This document shows, piece by piece, positions 7,731 to 17,115 of a DNA stretch of 64,000 bases. The stretch comes from Psychrobacter cibarius (GTDB lineage: Bacteria > Pseudomonadota > Gammaproteobacteria > Pseudomonadales > Moraxellaceae). Positions within the stretch are counted from its first letter, which is position 1. Every line of letters starts with the position of its first letter. The notes beneath the pieces are model-generated. The model had not been told where the DNA came from and did not search any database. It saw only the letters and a list, made by a program, of their open reading frames with translations. Both the position numbers and the translations under genes were made by a program. Where the stretch lies: the NCBI GenBank assembly GCA_030686115.1, contig CP131612.1, positions 2,356,001-2,420,000 of the forward strand. The letters are read 5' to 3'.

Positions 7731-9524
7731 ATGAAGCCTGCTACTAATATCGTCTCTGCTGTTACTCACTATTTGCATCGTGATGACACGCTATCTCTAC
7801 CTCAATTGCGCAGGTTGGGGCTTATTTATAGCAGTTACCGCTTTGCTGTTAGTCTGTTTTCTCTACTGATGGTGTATATCACCGCTCACTCTGACAACAG
7901 CCTCTCTCTACCAAGCTTTTTACAACAAACAACGCTCAGCTTTTATTTCCTGCTTAGCCTTATTTTACTTGGCTTGTTTTATGTCGTTAATCAGCAAATG
8001 CGGCGACAGCTAGCCTTTGGTTTAGTATTAGACGTCATTATATTAAGCTTATTACTATATACAGCGGGTGCGCCTGATTTACAGTTGACCATGCTATATA
8101 TGGTGGTCGTCGCAGCGAGTTTTATGTTGCTACACGGCTCACAAGCCTTAATTATTACCTTACTCGCTATTATTTTTGTCATTTATCAGCAATTCTTTTA
8201 TGCCATTGCCAATAGCATGAGCTTAACAAATTTAGGGGACGCATTGCTCATGTCAGCCAGCTTTTTGGCGGTTGGTGGTTTGAGCTGGTCCATCTCACAG
8301 CGTTTGGTACAACTTGAAAAAGTAGCAGCGAGTCACGCTAAAGAAGTTGAACGATTAAACGTCATCAACCAAGAAGTCATCACGCAAATGGTTAATGGTG
8401 TCATCGTCATCGATAAACAGCATATCGTTTTAGCAAACCTTGCCGCTCACCAATTACTTAGCCTTTCGCCCACCCCTTCCGCATCATTGCATAACACCTC
8501 TATTGATACAAAAGATACTAGGAACAATACTCGCAGTGCACTCTTATCTAACTTCCAGCAGCAGCTTGGCCAACAACATACGCAGCTATTTAAAGCCTGT
8601 TTGTCAGTAGCGGCAGGCCAATCACGCACCTTTATTTATGATTTGCCTGCAGTCGCAAACGCTTCCATATTCGGTAAACTGCGCGTACAAATCATTCCAT
8701 TAAAAGATGACAGTAAACTGATAATGTTAGAGGATTTACGCCGCGAACAAGCCAGTGCCCAACAATTGAAGCTGGCTTCTTTAGGGCAATTGACAGCGAG
8801 CATCGCCCATGAAATAAGGAATCCTTTGGCAGCGATATCACAAGCCAGCCAATTATTAATGGAAGATGTTATAGAATCCAATCTAGAGGTCGATACAGCA
8901 GATAATACGATAACGCCGACTATTTCAAGTGATGATATGGCAGCGAATCATGAGCTTTATCAAATGATATTTTCACAAACAAAACGCGTGAATCGCATTA
9001 TCGAAGATGTACTAAAACTGTCGCGCCAGCAAACCGCAAACCAGCAGGCGATTATATTGGCAGACTGGATGCCAATATTTTTAGAGAATTACTTTCAAGG
9101 ACACGATGTTTTTCTACATGTAAAAACACAACCGACCATATCATTCGACACGCATCAACTAGAGCAAGTCTTAATCAATTTAATTAACAATGGCTTGCGC
9201 TACAGTAGCTACGCCCACCCTCATGCCTATGTGGAAATCGAGATTTATTGTGCGGATAACGATGTTATAATTGATATCTTGGATGCTGGTCGCGGGGTTA
9301 GCACCAAAGATTTGGAACATTTATTTAATCCATTTTTTACGACAGACCAAGCAGGGACAGGCTTAGGACTGTATTTATCACAAGCTTTTTGTGAGGCCAA
9401 CCAAACTCGCTTGCTTTATATTCCTGAACATGAGAAAACCTGTTTTCGCCTGATAGCACCTGCTATTGGCGCCTATAGTCATATTAATAAAATTGAACAT
9501 AGTGTTGATACCACTATTTTATAA
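7731..9524 (+). CDS. pilS: Sensor histidine kinase PilS
   Basis: This 597-residue inner-membrane kinase controls type IV pilin transcription by phosphorylating PilR. Residues about 30-200 contain six hydrophobic segments, as in Pseudomonas PilS. A short PAS-like region follows (about 215-330), then the H-box ASIAHEIRNP with H360, an N-box NLINNGLRYS, and the ATP-lid motifs DAGRGV and GTGLGLYLS. The PAS-like part has a Ser/Thr/Asn-rich insert near 245-270. pilR starts 100 bases downstream on the same strand. The name rests on topology plus the neighbour; substrate genes (pilA) are not in the window. Confidence 0.9.
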   Translation: MKPATNIVSAVTHYLHRDDTLSLPQLRRLGLIYSSYRFAVSLFSLLMVYITAHSDNSLSLPSFLQQTTLSFYFLLSLILLGLFYVVNQQMRRQLAFGLVLDVIILSLLLYTAGAPDLQLTMLYMVVVAASFMLLHGSQALIITLLAIIFVIYQQFFYAIANSMSLTNLGDALLMSASFLAVGGLSWSISQRLVQLEKVAASHAKEVERLNVINQEVITQMVNGVIVIDKQHIVLANLAAHQLLSLSPTPSASLHNTSIDTKDTRNNTRSALLSNFQQQLGQQHTQLFKACLSVAAGQSRTFIYDLPAVANASIFGKLRVQIIPLKDDSKLIMLEDLRREQASAQQLKLASLGQLTASIAHEIRNPLAAISQASQLLMEDVIESNLEVDTADNTITPTISSDDMAANHELYQMIFSQTKRVNRIIEDVLKLSRQQTANQQAIILADWMPIFLENYFQGHDVFLHVKTQPTISFDTHQLEQVLINLINNGLRYSSYAHPHAYVEIEIYCADNDVIIDILDAGRGVSTKDLEHLFNPFFTTDQAGTGLGLYLSQAFCEANQTRLLYIPEHEKTCFRLIAPAIGAYSHINKIEHSVDTTIL

Positions 9525-9624
9525 ATATTAACGTTACCAAGTATTAACATTACATAGAATACTTTGCCATTAAGGCCTCTTGGTTTTTACCATTTTATAG
9601 CTATTGAATACGATGAGATGATGT

Positions 9625-11340
9625 ATGACAACAACCGCGCTAGTCGTTGATGACGAAGTGGATCTGTGCCGATTGATGCAAATTACTTTGACCAAAATGG
9701 GCATTAAAAGTGATGTAGCATATACTCTGTCGCAAGCAAGATCATACTGGCAAGACAATGATTACGATTTTTGCCTGACTGATTTAAAGCTGCCTGATGG
9801 GTCAGGACTAGAGTTGGTAAAAGAAATCAGTAATAGCTCTAGTACGCCCATTGCCGTGATTACTGCTCACGGCAGTATGGATCTCGCCATTGAAGCATTG
9901 AAGCTTGGTGCTTTTGACTTTGTGAATAAACCTCTTGAGTTACCGCGCCTACGTCAACTGGTGGAAAATGCTTTAAAAGTTATTCATCAAGACAATGAAG
10001 CAAAAGCCACAGCCGAATGCTCACCTGAACAAAAACTGTTGGACAGTAGACTCATTGGTGATTCTGCGGTGATGCACCCACTGAAAAATACTATTTTAAA
10101 ATTGGCACGCTCACAAGCACCTGTATTTTTGTCAGGCGCTTCGGGTACTGGTAAAGAAGTGGTTGCCCGATTGATTCATGATTTAAGCCCACGCCGTGAT
10201 GGTAGCTTTGTACCAGTAAACTGTGGAGCAATACCATCAGAGCTAATGGAGTCAGAGTTCTTTGGTCATAAAAAAGGCAGCTTTACGGGAGCTGTCGCTG
10301 ACAAACAAGGGCTGTTTCAGCAAGCCAATGGCGGCACGTTATTTTTAGACGAAGTGGCTGATTTGCCTTTAGCCATGCAAGTAAAACTACTGCGCGCCAT
10401 TCAAGAAAAAACGGTGAGAGCCATTGGTGATACCAAAGAGGTTCCCGTAGATATTCGTATCTTATCCGCCACCCACAAAAACTTAAACCAATTGGTACAA
10501 GACGGTGCGTTTCGACAAGATTTGTACTACCGTATCAATGTGATTGAGTTAAAACTGCCGACGCTCAATGCACGTCGTGATGATATCCCTGTATTAGCCA
10601 AGCACTTTTTAGCATTGATTGCTGATGAATGGCAGCTAGAGAACCCACCCATACTCACTGTTGAGGCATGCGAGCGTTTGCAAGATCATAACTTTGCGGG
10701 CAATGTTCGTGAACTGCGTAACGTCCTTGAACGGGCAGTAACCCTAGCAGAGACACCGCACATTGACATCAGCCACTTGGGTTTGCCTGATATGGATATA
10801 AACCATCACCGCACAGTCTTTCAAGATCAGAAGAGTGAGCCAGCGGTTGTCAATAATACTCAACATTCTGAGCGTCAAACAAACCATCAAATGATCGCTC
10901 AATCGATAGAAAATAGAGAAAAAGTCATTCAATCTATGGATGAGACAATAGCGCCACAGGTCAAGCAAGTGACGACCAACCTGCACCCTTATCGTACTAA
11001 CGCTCAGCACTACCCTTCTATGATACAGCGTTCAGAAAGCCATCTTGCAGAAATCCCAAACCATACAGCCCGTCATACTCACGAAGAATCTGTCACCCAT
11101 CGATCTATTCTGCAAGAAAGTGATGAAAAAGCAATTCTAAGCAAATTAAAGGATGGTCAGTTACCCTCTCAAGGGTTGGAACACTACCTACAAGAACAAG
11201 AAAAACAGTTGATTATTACCGCGCTAAAACAAACGGCTTGGAATAAAACGCAAGCAGCTGAACTACTAGGTACCACTTTTCGCTCGTTACGCTATCGCAT
11301 GAAAAAACTAGAGATAGCTGAGGATCAATTCGAGCCATAG
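9625..11340 (+). CDS. pilR: Sigma-54-dependent response regulator PilR with long linker
   Basis: This 571-residue activator has a receiver domain (1-120, D53 as phospho-acceptor in LTDLKLPDG), an AAA+ domain (about 143-385; Walker A GASGTGKE at 171-178, sigma-54 contact loop GSFTGA at 218-223, Walker B LFLDEVADL), and a Fis-type helix-turn-helix at the C-terminus (NKTQAAELLGTTFRSLRYRM). With sigma-54 it activates pilin genes in response to PilS. About 130 residues (roughly 390-520) between AAA+ and HTH are polar, rich in Gln, His, Ser and Asn, and absent from the 445-residue Pseudomonas PilR. The reading frame is intact, so the linker appears real. Confidence 0.9.
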   Translation: MTTTALVVDDEVDLCRLMQITLTKMGIKSDVAYTLSQARSYWQDNDYDFCLTDLKLPDGSGLELVKEISNSSSTPIAVITAHGSMDLAIEALKLGAFDFVNKPLELPRLRQLVENALKVIHQDNEAKATAECSPEQKLLDSRLIGDSAVMHPLKNTILKLARSQAPVFLSGASGTGKEVVARLIHDLSPRRDGSFVPVNCGAIPSELMESEFFGHKKGSFTGAVADKQGLFQQANGGTLFLDEVADLPLAMQVKLLRAIQEKTVRAIGDTKEVPVDIRILSATHKNLNQLVQDGAFRQDLYYRINVIELKLPTLNARRDDIPVLAKHFLALIADEWQLENPPILTVEACERLQDHNFAGNVRELRNVLERAVTLAETPHIDISHLGLPDMDINHHRTVFQDQKSEPAVVNNTQHSERQTNHQMIAQSIENREKVIQSMDETIAPQVKQVTTNLHPYRTNAQHYPSMIQRSESHLAEIPNHTARHTHEESVTHRSILQESDEKAILSKLKDGQLPSQGLEHYLQEQEKQLIITALKQTAWNKTQAAELLGTTFRSLRYRMKKLEIAEDQFEP

Positions 11341-11415
11341 CATTTGCCATTTTTGAATAACGACAAATGATATTTTAACGTTGATATATTGCGATAGCCT
11401 GTCTTTAAGCGAGCA

Positions 11416-12918
11416 TTACTGAACCCTTTTGCCTGCCACCGCTTGATCAACTTTGGCAGGTTTTCGGACAAAACGAATGCCCGAATCAAGTGCTTTTGTT
11501 TTTAGTAAAGCGAGCGCTTGCTGCTCCCATGTACTTTCACTTCCTGACAAGGTCATATCAGGCTCTACCCCGATTCCATCGATCTTATTGCCTGATGCTG
11601 TCATGTAGTTGGCGACGGTTAGTTTGACAGCCTGCTCATCATTCAGTGGAATGACCGACTGTACCGACCCTTTACCATAGCTGACTTCACCAACGATTGT
11701 GGCACGTTTTTGTGCTTGTAAGCTACTGGCCAGCACCTCTGCCGCTGACGCAGAATAGCGATTTTGCAACACCACCACTGGCAATGATTCAAGTATCGCC
11801 AGACCTTGAGTGGATAGCGTACGCGTGTCACTTTGACGACCCTTTACTTGTACCACATCAGTGTCGCTCATAAACAAACTGGCCACGCTCACCGCCGACG
11901 TGAGCACCCCGCCTGGATTATCACGCATATCTAGCAAGATACCTGTGATAGGTGCGTCTAGATCTATCAAGCCTTCCAAGAGCTTTTCACGGCTATTATT
12001 TTGAAAGGCAGGTAACTTAATAACAGCAACACCGTCAATGAGACTTGCCTCGACCGTTTGAGGGTGGCTGTTATTACGCTGCAAGGTCGTGGTATGTTTG
12101 CGGCGACCAGCTTTTGAGGTGACAACATCTACTTGCGTCCCCGCAATCCCTGTCAAAAGTTGCTCGATATCGTTACTTTCTTTGTCTTCATCAAGTTTGA
12201 AATCACCGACTTGATGTAAATAATCGCCAACCGCAATGCCCTTTTTATCTGCAGGCGATGCATCAATAACTTCTGTAATCACCCAATAGCCATCTGTAGG
12301 CTGATAATTGACTTTGATACCGACGTCGCCCACATCACCTTCGGTAAAGGCACGCAGGTTTTCATAAGCCTCAGCATCTAAAAATTCAGCATGACTATCT
12401 AGCTTAGTCAACATACCACTCAACGCATTATTGAACAGCTCTTCATCGTTGACCGCATCTACATATTCACGGCGTACCAAATCCACTACCGCAACAAACG
12501 TCTTGAGCGTTTCTGGAGAAATGGCATTCAATGATACTTGCGCAACCTCAGGTGGAATACTGACATCGATCTCGTTCGTATCATCGGTCAAGGCACTCTC
12601 ATCTGCGACACTGTCTATCGAATCGTCAACTTGGTCGGCCGACTCAAGCATATCAGCGACATCTGATAAATTATTAGTGTCATCTTCTGTGACTATCTCA
12701 TCGGTATTTAAGCTAATCAGTTGTAGACTGGCGGTGGGATTATTGATGGTCGCATTAGCTGGTGACTTCGCTGCTTGTGCGTAAATACTGGCAGTGCTGA
12801 GCCCAATCAGACCTATCATCAATGCAGGTTTAAAAATAGTCGGCGCAGTGAATACCTTCATTGCTTGTTTGCCCAATCGCTTCGTCACTGGTAAGCGCAT
12901 AAAATAAATAGAACGCAT
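11416..12918 (-). CDS. ctpA: C-terminal processing peptidase, S41 family
   Basis: This 500-residue exported protease cuts proteins near the C-terminus. A hydrophobic export segment (about 31-48) is followed by an acidic, low-complexity stretch (70-120), a helical region, a PDZ domain (about 195-280) and the S41 catalytic domain. The Ser/Lys dyad is S391 (in SASAAE) and K416 (in SYGKGS), at the 25-residue spacing known for Prc/CtpA. MRDNPGG at 331-337 is the conserved oxyanion-side motif. The start is uncertain: ATGs at 12918, 12900 and 12861 lack strong ribosome sites, and the last would still keep the export signal. It is convergent with pilR and lies downstream of gpmI. Confidence 0.88.
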   Translation of the reverse strand: MRSIYFMRLPVTKRLGKQAMKVFTAPTIFKPALMIGLIGLSTASIYAQAAKSPANATINNPTASLQLISLNTDEIVTEDDTNNLSDVADMLESADQVDDSIDSVADESALTDDTNEIDVSIPPEVAQVSLNAISPETLKTFVAVVDLVRREYVDAVNDEELFNNALSGMLTKLDSHAEFLDAEAYENLRAFTEGDVGDVGIKVNYQPTDGYWVITEVIDASPADKKGIAVGDYLHQVGDFKLDEDKESNDIEQLLTGIAGTQVDVVTSKAGRRKHTTTLQRNNSHPQTVEASLIDGVAVIKLPAFQNNSREKLLEGLIDLDAPITGILLDMRDNPGGVLTSAVSVASLFMSDTDVVQVKGRQSDTRTLSTQGLAILESLPVVVLQNRYSASAAEVLASSLQAQKRATIVGEVSYGKGSVQSVIPLNDEQAVKLTVANYMTASGNKIDGIGVEPDMTLSGSESTWEQQALALLKTKALDSGIRFVRKPAKVDQAVAGKRVQ

Positions 12919-13180
12919 AAGAGAACTCGTTTAATAATAGAATTATTTTTATAGATATATGGATGAATATTTATCTCATAAGATAGCACCAAGAGCCAGT
13001 CTAAGACTAGGAGAGTATTGCAAGTAACATTCACGACAACTCATATGATTTCATCAAATGATGAGTAGCGGTGTCAAGTTTGTTTAGCAGACGAAATATC
13101 ATGCTTGCCCTTATTTTTCTCACTCCTTAAACATTTAAAATTATATAAAGTCAGCCAAATATCTCTTAAAAAACAGATCA

Positions 13181-13215
13181 AAAAAAGGAGAGACAATAAA
13201 TATCTCTCCCCTTTC
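13181..13215 (-). terminator. Rho-independent terminator after gpmI
   Basis: The stem GGAGAGA / TCTCTCC (13187-13193 with 13203-13209) is followed by seven T on the minus strand. It lies 56 bases after the gpmI stop. The rest of the 352-base gap 12919-13270 shows nothing else. Confidence 0.8.
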
Positions 13216-13270
13216 TATTACTTCTAACAACGCTAGTAAATTGTCAATATAATAGTATTAAATGCCTAAC

Positions 13271-14929
13271 TTACAACGCTGGAACCAGTAAGCTTTCGCC
13301 CGTCATTTCAGCAGGCTGCTCAATATCCATCAGCGTCAAAATAGTCGGTGCGACATCGCTCAACTTACCACGACTACGTACTTGTAAGTTTTTCTCACCC
13401 ACATAAATGAGTGGTACATGTTCAGTGGTATGTTGAGTATGTACTTGACCACTTTCGTAATCTTGCATCTGCTCACAGTTGCCATGATCTGCCGTGATAA
13501 GCATATCACCGCCAGCAGCGCGTACCGCTGACTCGATGCGGCCAACACAGACATCTAGTGCCTCTACTGCTTTTACGGCCGCATCAAAAATCCCTGTATG
13601 CCCGACCATATCACCATTGGCATAGTTGACAATTAACACGTCATATTTGCCTGATTCAATGGCAGCCACTAATTTATCAGTCACTTCAGGCGCACTCATC
13701 TCTGGTTTCAGATCATAAGTCGCCACATCTGGAGAGGGTACGAGAATACGTGTCTCGCCCTCATACTCTTCTTCACGACCACCGCTAAAGAAAAACGTCA
13801 CATGCGCGTATTTTTCAGTTTCAGCGATACGCAGCTGAGTTTTACCATTGTCTTGCAAATATTCGCCAAGCGTATTGGTCAATGACGTGGGATAATAAGC
13901 AACGCTAGTTTTTGGATTGTCTGCTAACACGTCAGAATATTTGGTCAGCATCACAAATGCCGCAAGTTTTGGCTGCTTATTACGGGCAAAACCTGAAAAC
14001 TCATGATCTGGCAAGACAAAAGCTTGCGCCAGCTCACGGGCACGGTCAGCACGGAAGTTCATAAAGATAAGCGCGTCATTGTCATCAACGGTATAAGGCA
14101 CTTCATCACGGCCAATGACTACGGTCGGGTTGATAAATTCATCGGTTTCGCGTGCCTTATAAGCAGCTTGTACTGCGCCATCTGCACGCGTAGACAGACG
14201 ATCAGCTTTACCTTCAGTGATAAGCTCATAGGCTTTTTGGACGCGATCCCAGCGATTGTCACGATCCATTGCATAATAGCGCCCAATGATACTGGCAATC
14301 TGTACGCGGCCGCCTTCATAATGAGCATTAAGCTTATTGATATGATCGCGCAGACGATTAATATACTTATCCGCCGATTTAGGTGGGGTGTCGCGTCCGT
14401 CTAAAAAACAATGAACAAAAACATTTTTGGCGCCGTGCACTAACGCCGAGTGGCACATCGCTTCGATGTGATCTTGATGAGAGTGGACCCCGCCGTCTGA
14501 CAGCAAACCCATGATATGGACGTTACCACCCAACTCGTTCGCGGCTTTTACCGCATTGACTAAGGCTTCGTTTTTATAAAATTCACGATTGGCTACTTCA
14601 CTTGAGATACGAGTCGAATCTTGATACAGAACGCGACCCGCGCCTAAGTTCATGTGCCCAACTTCTGAATTGCCAAACTGCCCATCTGGCAAACCAACGT
14701 CTTCTCCAGAAGCAGATATCAATCCATGCGGATATTGCTGATAAATCCTATCCAAATTTGGCATATTGGCGGCAGCAATCGCATTATCCTTATCGTCTTC
14801 ACGATGCCCAAAACCATCTAATATCATTAAGACATGCGGCACTTTTTTATTTTGATCGCCATCCTGCTTACTATTGAGCTGAGCCTGATTATCATCGATA
14901 AATGCTGATTGTTGCTGGGTATTGGTCAT
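13271..14929 (-). CDS. gpmI: 2,3-bisphosphoglycerate-independent phosphoglycerate mutase
   Basis: This 552-residue manganese-dependent enzyme interconverts 3- and 2-phosphoglycerate. Motifs: [12 protein letters not shown] (about 34-45) with the metal-binding Asp, [12 protein letters not shown] with the catalytic Ser, [11 protein letters not shown], and near the C-terminus [12 protein letters not shown] and [12 protein letters not shown]. The family is usually about 510-515 residues. Here about 30 extra, Gln/Asn/Asp-rich residues precede the core, and the ATG at 14929 has GAGGAG 8 bases upstream, so the extension seems to be translated. It continues the lower glycolytic set with pgk and fba elsewhere in the window. 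Confidence 0.96.
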   Translation of the reverse strand: MTNTQQQSAFIDDNQAQLNSKQDGDQNKKVPHVLMILDGFGHREDDKDNAIAAANMPNLDRIYQQYPHGLISASGEDVGLPDGQFGNSEVGHMNLGAGRVLYQDSTRISSEVANREFYKNEALVNAVKAANELGGNVHIMGLLSDGGVHSHQDHIEAMCHSALVHGAKNVFVHCFLDGRDTPPKSADKYINRLRDHINKLNAHYEGGRVQIASIIGRYYAMDRDNRWDRVQKAYELITEGKADRLSTRADGAVQAAYKARETDEFINPTVVIGRDEVPYTVDDNDALIFMNFRADRARELAQAFVLPDHEFSGFARNKQPKLAAFVMLTKYSDVLADNPKTSVAYYPTSLTNTLGEYLQDNGKTQLRIAETEKYAHVTFFFSGGREEEYEGETRILVPSPDVATYDLKPEMSAPEVTDKLVAAIESGKYDVLIVNYANGDMVGHTGIFDAAVKAVEALDVCVGRIESAVRAAGGDMLITADHGNCEQMQDYESGQVHTQHTTEHVPLIYVGEKNLQVRSRGKLSDVAPTILTLMDIEQPAEMTGESLLVPAL

Positions 14930-15157
14930 GGATTACCGCTCCTCAAGTGAATGAACGCCTATAATGCTATATTAGGATGTTTAAAGCCCTCTATATTAAC
15001 ACACATCTTAAAATAGCTGAAAAATCGTCATTTTACGCCCACTCTTAAGCGTTTAAAGCATACTTATTTAAAGCACATCTATCAGTAGAAAAGGCGGTTA
15101 AAAGTTAATAGCAATAATGCCACTCTCTAAATCTACGTATCAATCTGTAAATCATAC

Positions 15158-15186
15158 TTGCAATCATTCAAACCATTCGTTAATAT
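15158..15186 (+). promoter_or_regulatory. Sigma-70 promoter of the 6S RNA gene
   Basis: TTGCAA (15158-15163), a 17-base spacer, then TAATAT (15181-15186). This places transcription start near 15193, right at the base of the predicted 6S closing stem. A second -10-like TATAAT overlaps at 15184. Confidence 0.65.
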
Positions 15187-15193
15187 AATTATA

Positions 15194-15382
15194 TTCTGAA
15201 GTGTTGGCTAGTAGATGTTTATTCCCTGAGCCGATAATGCTTTACCAGGATGTGGTACCTATTGCTTCATTGTGTATGCCTGCACCGCTTGCGGTGTATC
15301 AGGAAACCTGCAGAGGCAGTGACGCATCCGCCCTGAACTTCACGGTTCATGGGTCACCATCTTACAGCGGCACTTCGGTTGT
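15194..15382 (+). ncRNA. ssrS: 6S RNA
   Basis: About 185 bases with the hallmarks of 6S RNA. CCCTGAGCCGATA near 15223-15236 is identical to the conserved box of E. coli 6S. A second conserved part has CCCTGAAC...GGTTCATGGGT followed by GCGGCACTTCGG. The ends CTGAAGTG (15196-15203) and CACTTCGG (15371-15378) pair to form the closing stem. The long bulged hairpin mimics an open promoter and binds sigma-70 RNA polymerase in stationary phase (family knowledge). A good promoter lies just upstream. The gene is isolated, without the zapA/ygfA neighbours of E. coli. An open frame at 15201-15395 is a chance overlap. Exact ends are uncertain by a few bases. Confidence 0.9.
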
Positions 15383-15466
15383 TCTATTCGGTTAATTATT
15401 ATCTTATTTATATTCGGTAGGTTTACTTATAATCTACCATTTCATAAAGACTTAATAGTAACCATT

Positions 15467-15502
15467 AAAAAGCCCCTTTTATCATTGATGAAAGGGGCTT
15501 TT
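15467..15502. terminator. Bidirectional terminator downstream of fxsA
   Basis: The stem AAAAGCCCCTTT / AAAGGGGCTTTT with an 11-base loop has T-runs on both sides. It follows the fxsA stop (15526) on the minus strand and may also end transcription past the 6S gene. Confidence 0.85.
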
Positions 15503-15525
15503 CTTATGCTTGCCTATTAATTTAA

Positions 15526-16146
15526 CTATTCATCATTAGCAGATTTGGTGATTTTTTTCACATCCTTGGGAATAGTTTTTGCTGTCCCATCAATCGTTGT
15601 ATGCTGTTTAAACCCATCACCAAACGGGTTTTGTTGTTGACCAAATGGGTTCTGATTATTCATACCACCTGCGCTGCCGAATGGGTTTTGACCGCCCATG
15701 CCACCAAACGGATTTTGTCCGCCGCCCATCTGTCCACCCATTTGCTTGGCCATCATTTCCATCATTTTTTGCTGATTATTCATGACATAATTATTAGCAA
15801 AGTCTTTGAGCTTCTTTTGCACGGGTGGCAATATCACCAATAATGCGAGTAAATCGCTCAGCACACCTGGAATGAGTAGCAAAATACCAGCCGCTGCCAT
15901 GGCCACACTTTTCATCATGGTTGATTCTTGCGGACGCATTGATGGGTTCATCATGCCACCTGCTTTCATCTGCTGTGCCATTGGATTGAGGGCAGCCATC
16001 CCTTTACGCAAGAGGGAGATACCGATGACTGCGGCGATAATAAACCACATAAATACCCACCAACCACTCATAAACTGAGCAAGCAAATACCAAAGTAGCA
16101 TTTCGATAATAAACCAAACAATGGCAATACCAACTATCTGACCCAT
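15526..16146 (-). CDS. fxsA: FxsA family membrane protein with Asn-Pro-Phe-Gly repeat tail
   Basis: This is a 206-residue inner-membrane protein. Two hydrophobic segments near the N-terminus (about 3-22 and 28-45) and a pair near 80-110 fit FxsA, whose overproduction relieves phage T7 exclusion by the F plasmid in E. coli; its native role is unclear. The C-terminal third is Met/Gly/Gln-rich and carries four QNPFG repeats before an ordinary polar end (GTAKTIPKDVKKI). The start at 16146 (MGQIVGIAIVW) has AGGACG about 9 bases upstream; an in-frame ATG 16 codons earlier lacks one. The gene is followed by a strong terminator. Confidence 0.8.
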   Translation of the reverse strand: MGQIVGIAIVWFIIEMLLWYLLAQFMSGWWVFMWFIIAAVIGISLLRKGMAALNPMAQQMKAGGMMNPSMRPQESTMMKSVAMAAAGILLLIPGVLSDLLALLVILPPVQKKLKDFANNYVMNNQQKMMEMMAKQMGGQMGGGQNPFGGMGGQNPFGSAGGMNNQNPFGQQQNPFGDGFKQHTTIDGTAKTIPKDVKKITKSANDE

Positions 16147-16289
16147 AAAGTGTCGTCCTATAAAATAAAAACCAATAAATTGAGCGCCATGCAAATTAAG
16201 ATGGCTAACATATGATGTATATGGGGATTGATTGCTATACTATCAAACTTAAGGCTGATTTTTAAGCCATATAGTCGGTACAATATAAT

Positions 16290-16357
16290 TTGGATACAAG
16301 GAAGATGAGTAAAGGTACTACGAGTAGTAGGCTGAGCGAGTCTGACACCGTATCCAA
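16290..16357. repeat. Nested inverted repeat upstream of ruvC
   Basis: The outer arms TTGGATAC (16290-16297) and GTATCCAA (16350-16357) are perfect inverted repeats. Between them, TACTAC-GA-GTAGTA (16316-16329) forms a perfect inner hairpin. It does not end in a T-run and sits 44 bases before ruvC. It could be a dispersed intergenic repeat of the genus or a structured leader; only one copy is seen in this window. Confidence 0.6.
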
Positions 16358-16400
16358 CTTATATAGGATTGAAAATAAAATGTAAGCAAGATGGAATATT

Positions 16401-16985
16401 ATGGCAATTATTATTGGAATTGATCCTGGTTCGCGCATGACCGGTTATGGCATCGTGCAGCAAACAGGCGACAAACTCACCTATATCGATGCAGGTACCA
16501 TACGTACCGACACCAAAGAGATGCCTGAACGTCTAAAGCGGATTTTTAATGGCTTAACGCGCATCACACAGCATCATTTGAAATATGCAGATGAGCCTAT
16601 TTATACAGCTATTGAGCAAGTGTTTATGGCTGAAAACCCTGACTCAGCGTTGAAACTTGGGCAAGCGCGAGGTGCTGCTATTGCCGCCATGGTTGCTCTA
16701 GACTTAGAAGTATCAGAATATACTGCACGCCAGATTAAGCAAGCTGTTTGCGGTTATGGCGCAGCGGCAAAAGAGCAAGTGCAAGAGATGGTCTGCCGCA
16801 TACTATCTTTGGATGTCGTGCCACAGCAAGATGCCGCCGATGGTCTTGCCTGCGCCATCTGTCATGCGCATTCAAGCCATTCTATGAATAAATTAATATT
16901 AAACAGCGCCATGCGTGGGCGCGGTGCATCTAAGAAAAAAGGCCGCTGGCGTTTGACAGAAGAAGATCTAGGGAACTTGCGTTAA
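16401..16985 (+). CDS. ruvC: Crossover junction endodeoxyribonuclease RuvC
   Basis: This 194-residue resolvase cuts Holliday junctions symmetrically with Ruv[18 protein letters not shown] (4-19) has the first catalytic Asp (D8). [21 protein letters not shown] holds the catalytic Glu and the conserved [21 protein letters not shown] near 153-167 supplies the last acidic pair. Length is slightly above E. coli (173) through a basic tail with [11 protein letters not shown]. It is monocistronic, ending in a terminator at 17008-17039, and far from ruvA at the left edge. Confidence 0.95.
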   Translation: MAIIIGIDPGSRMTGYGIVQQTGDKLTYIDAGTIRTDTKEMPERLKRIFNGLTRITQHHLKYADEPIYTAIEQVFMAENPDSALKLGQARGAAIAAMVALDLEVSEYTARQIKQAVCGYGAAAKEQVQEMVCRILSLDVVPQQDAADGLACAICHAHSSHSMNKLILNSAMRGRGASKKKGRWRLTEEDLGNLR

Positions 16986-17007
16986 GAACGCTTATAAAAC
17001 AAGCATA

Positions 17008-17039
17008 AAAAAACACGCGTTCAAATGCCGCGTGTTTTT
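17008..17039. terminator. Terminator after ruvC
   Basis: The stem AAAAACACGCG / CGCGTGTTTTT with a 9-base loop. T-runs on both strands also let it end the convergent lipoprotein gene at 17116. Confidence 0.88.
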
Positions 17040-17115
17040 CGAACTATCTAAGTTATTTATACTATCGTTTTGCTATAAAATAGCTTTACTATAAAAATGC
17101 AACGGCTTAAACCGA

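Noticed and set aside
15201..15395. A 64-codon open frame on the plus strand
   Set aside because: It lies almost exactly over the 6S RNA, has no ribosome site, and its sequence is explained by the conserved RNA.
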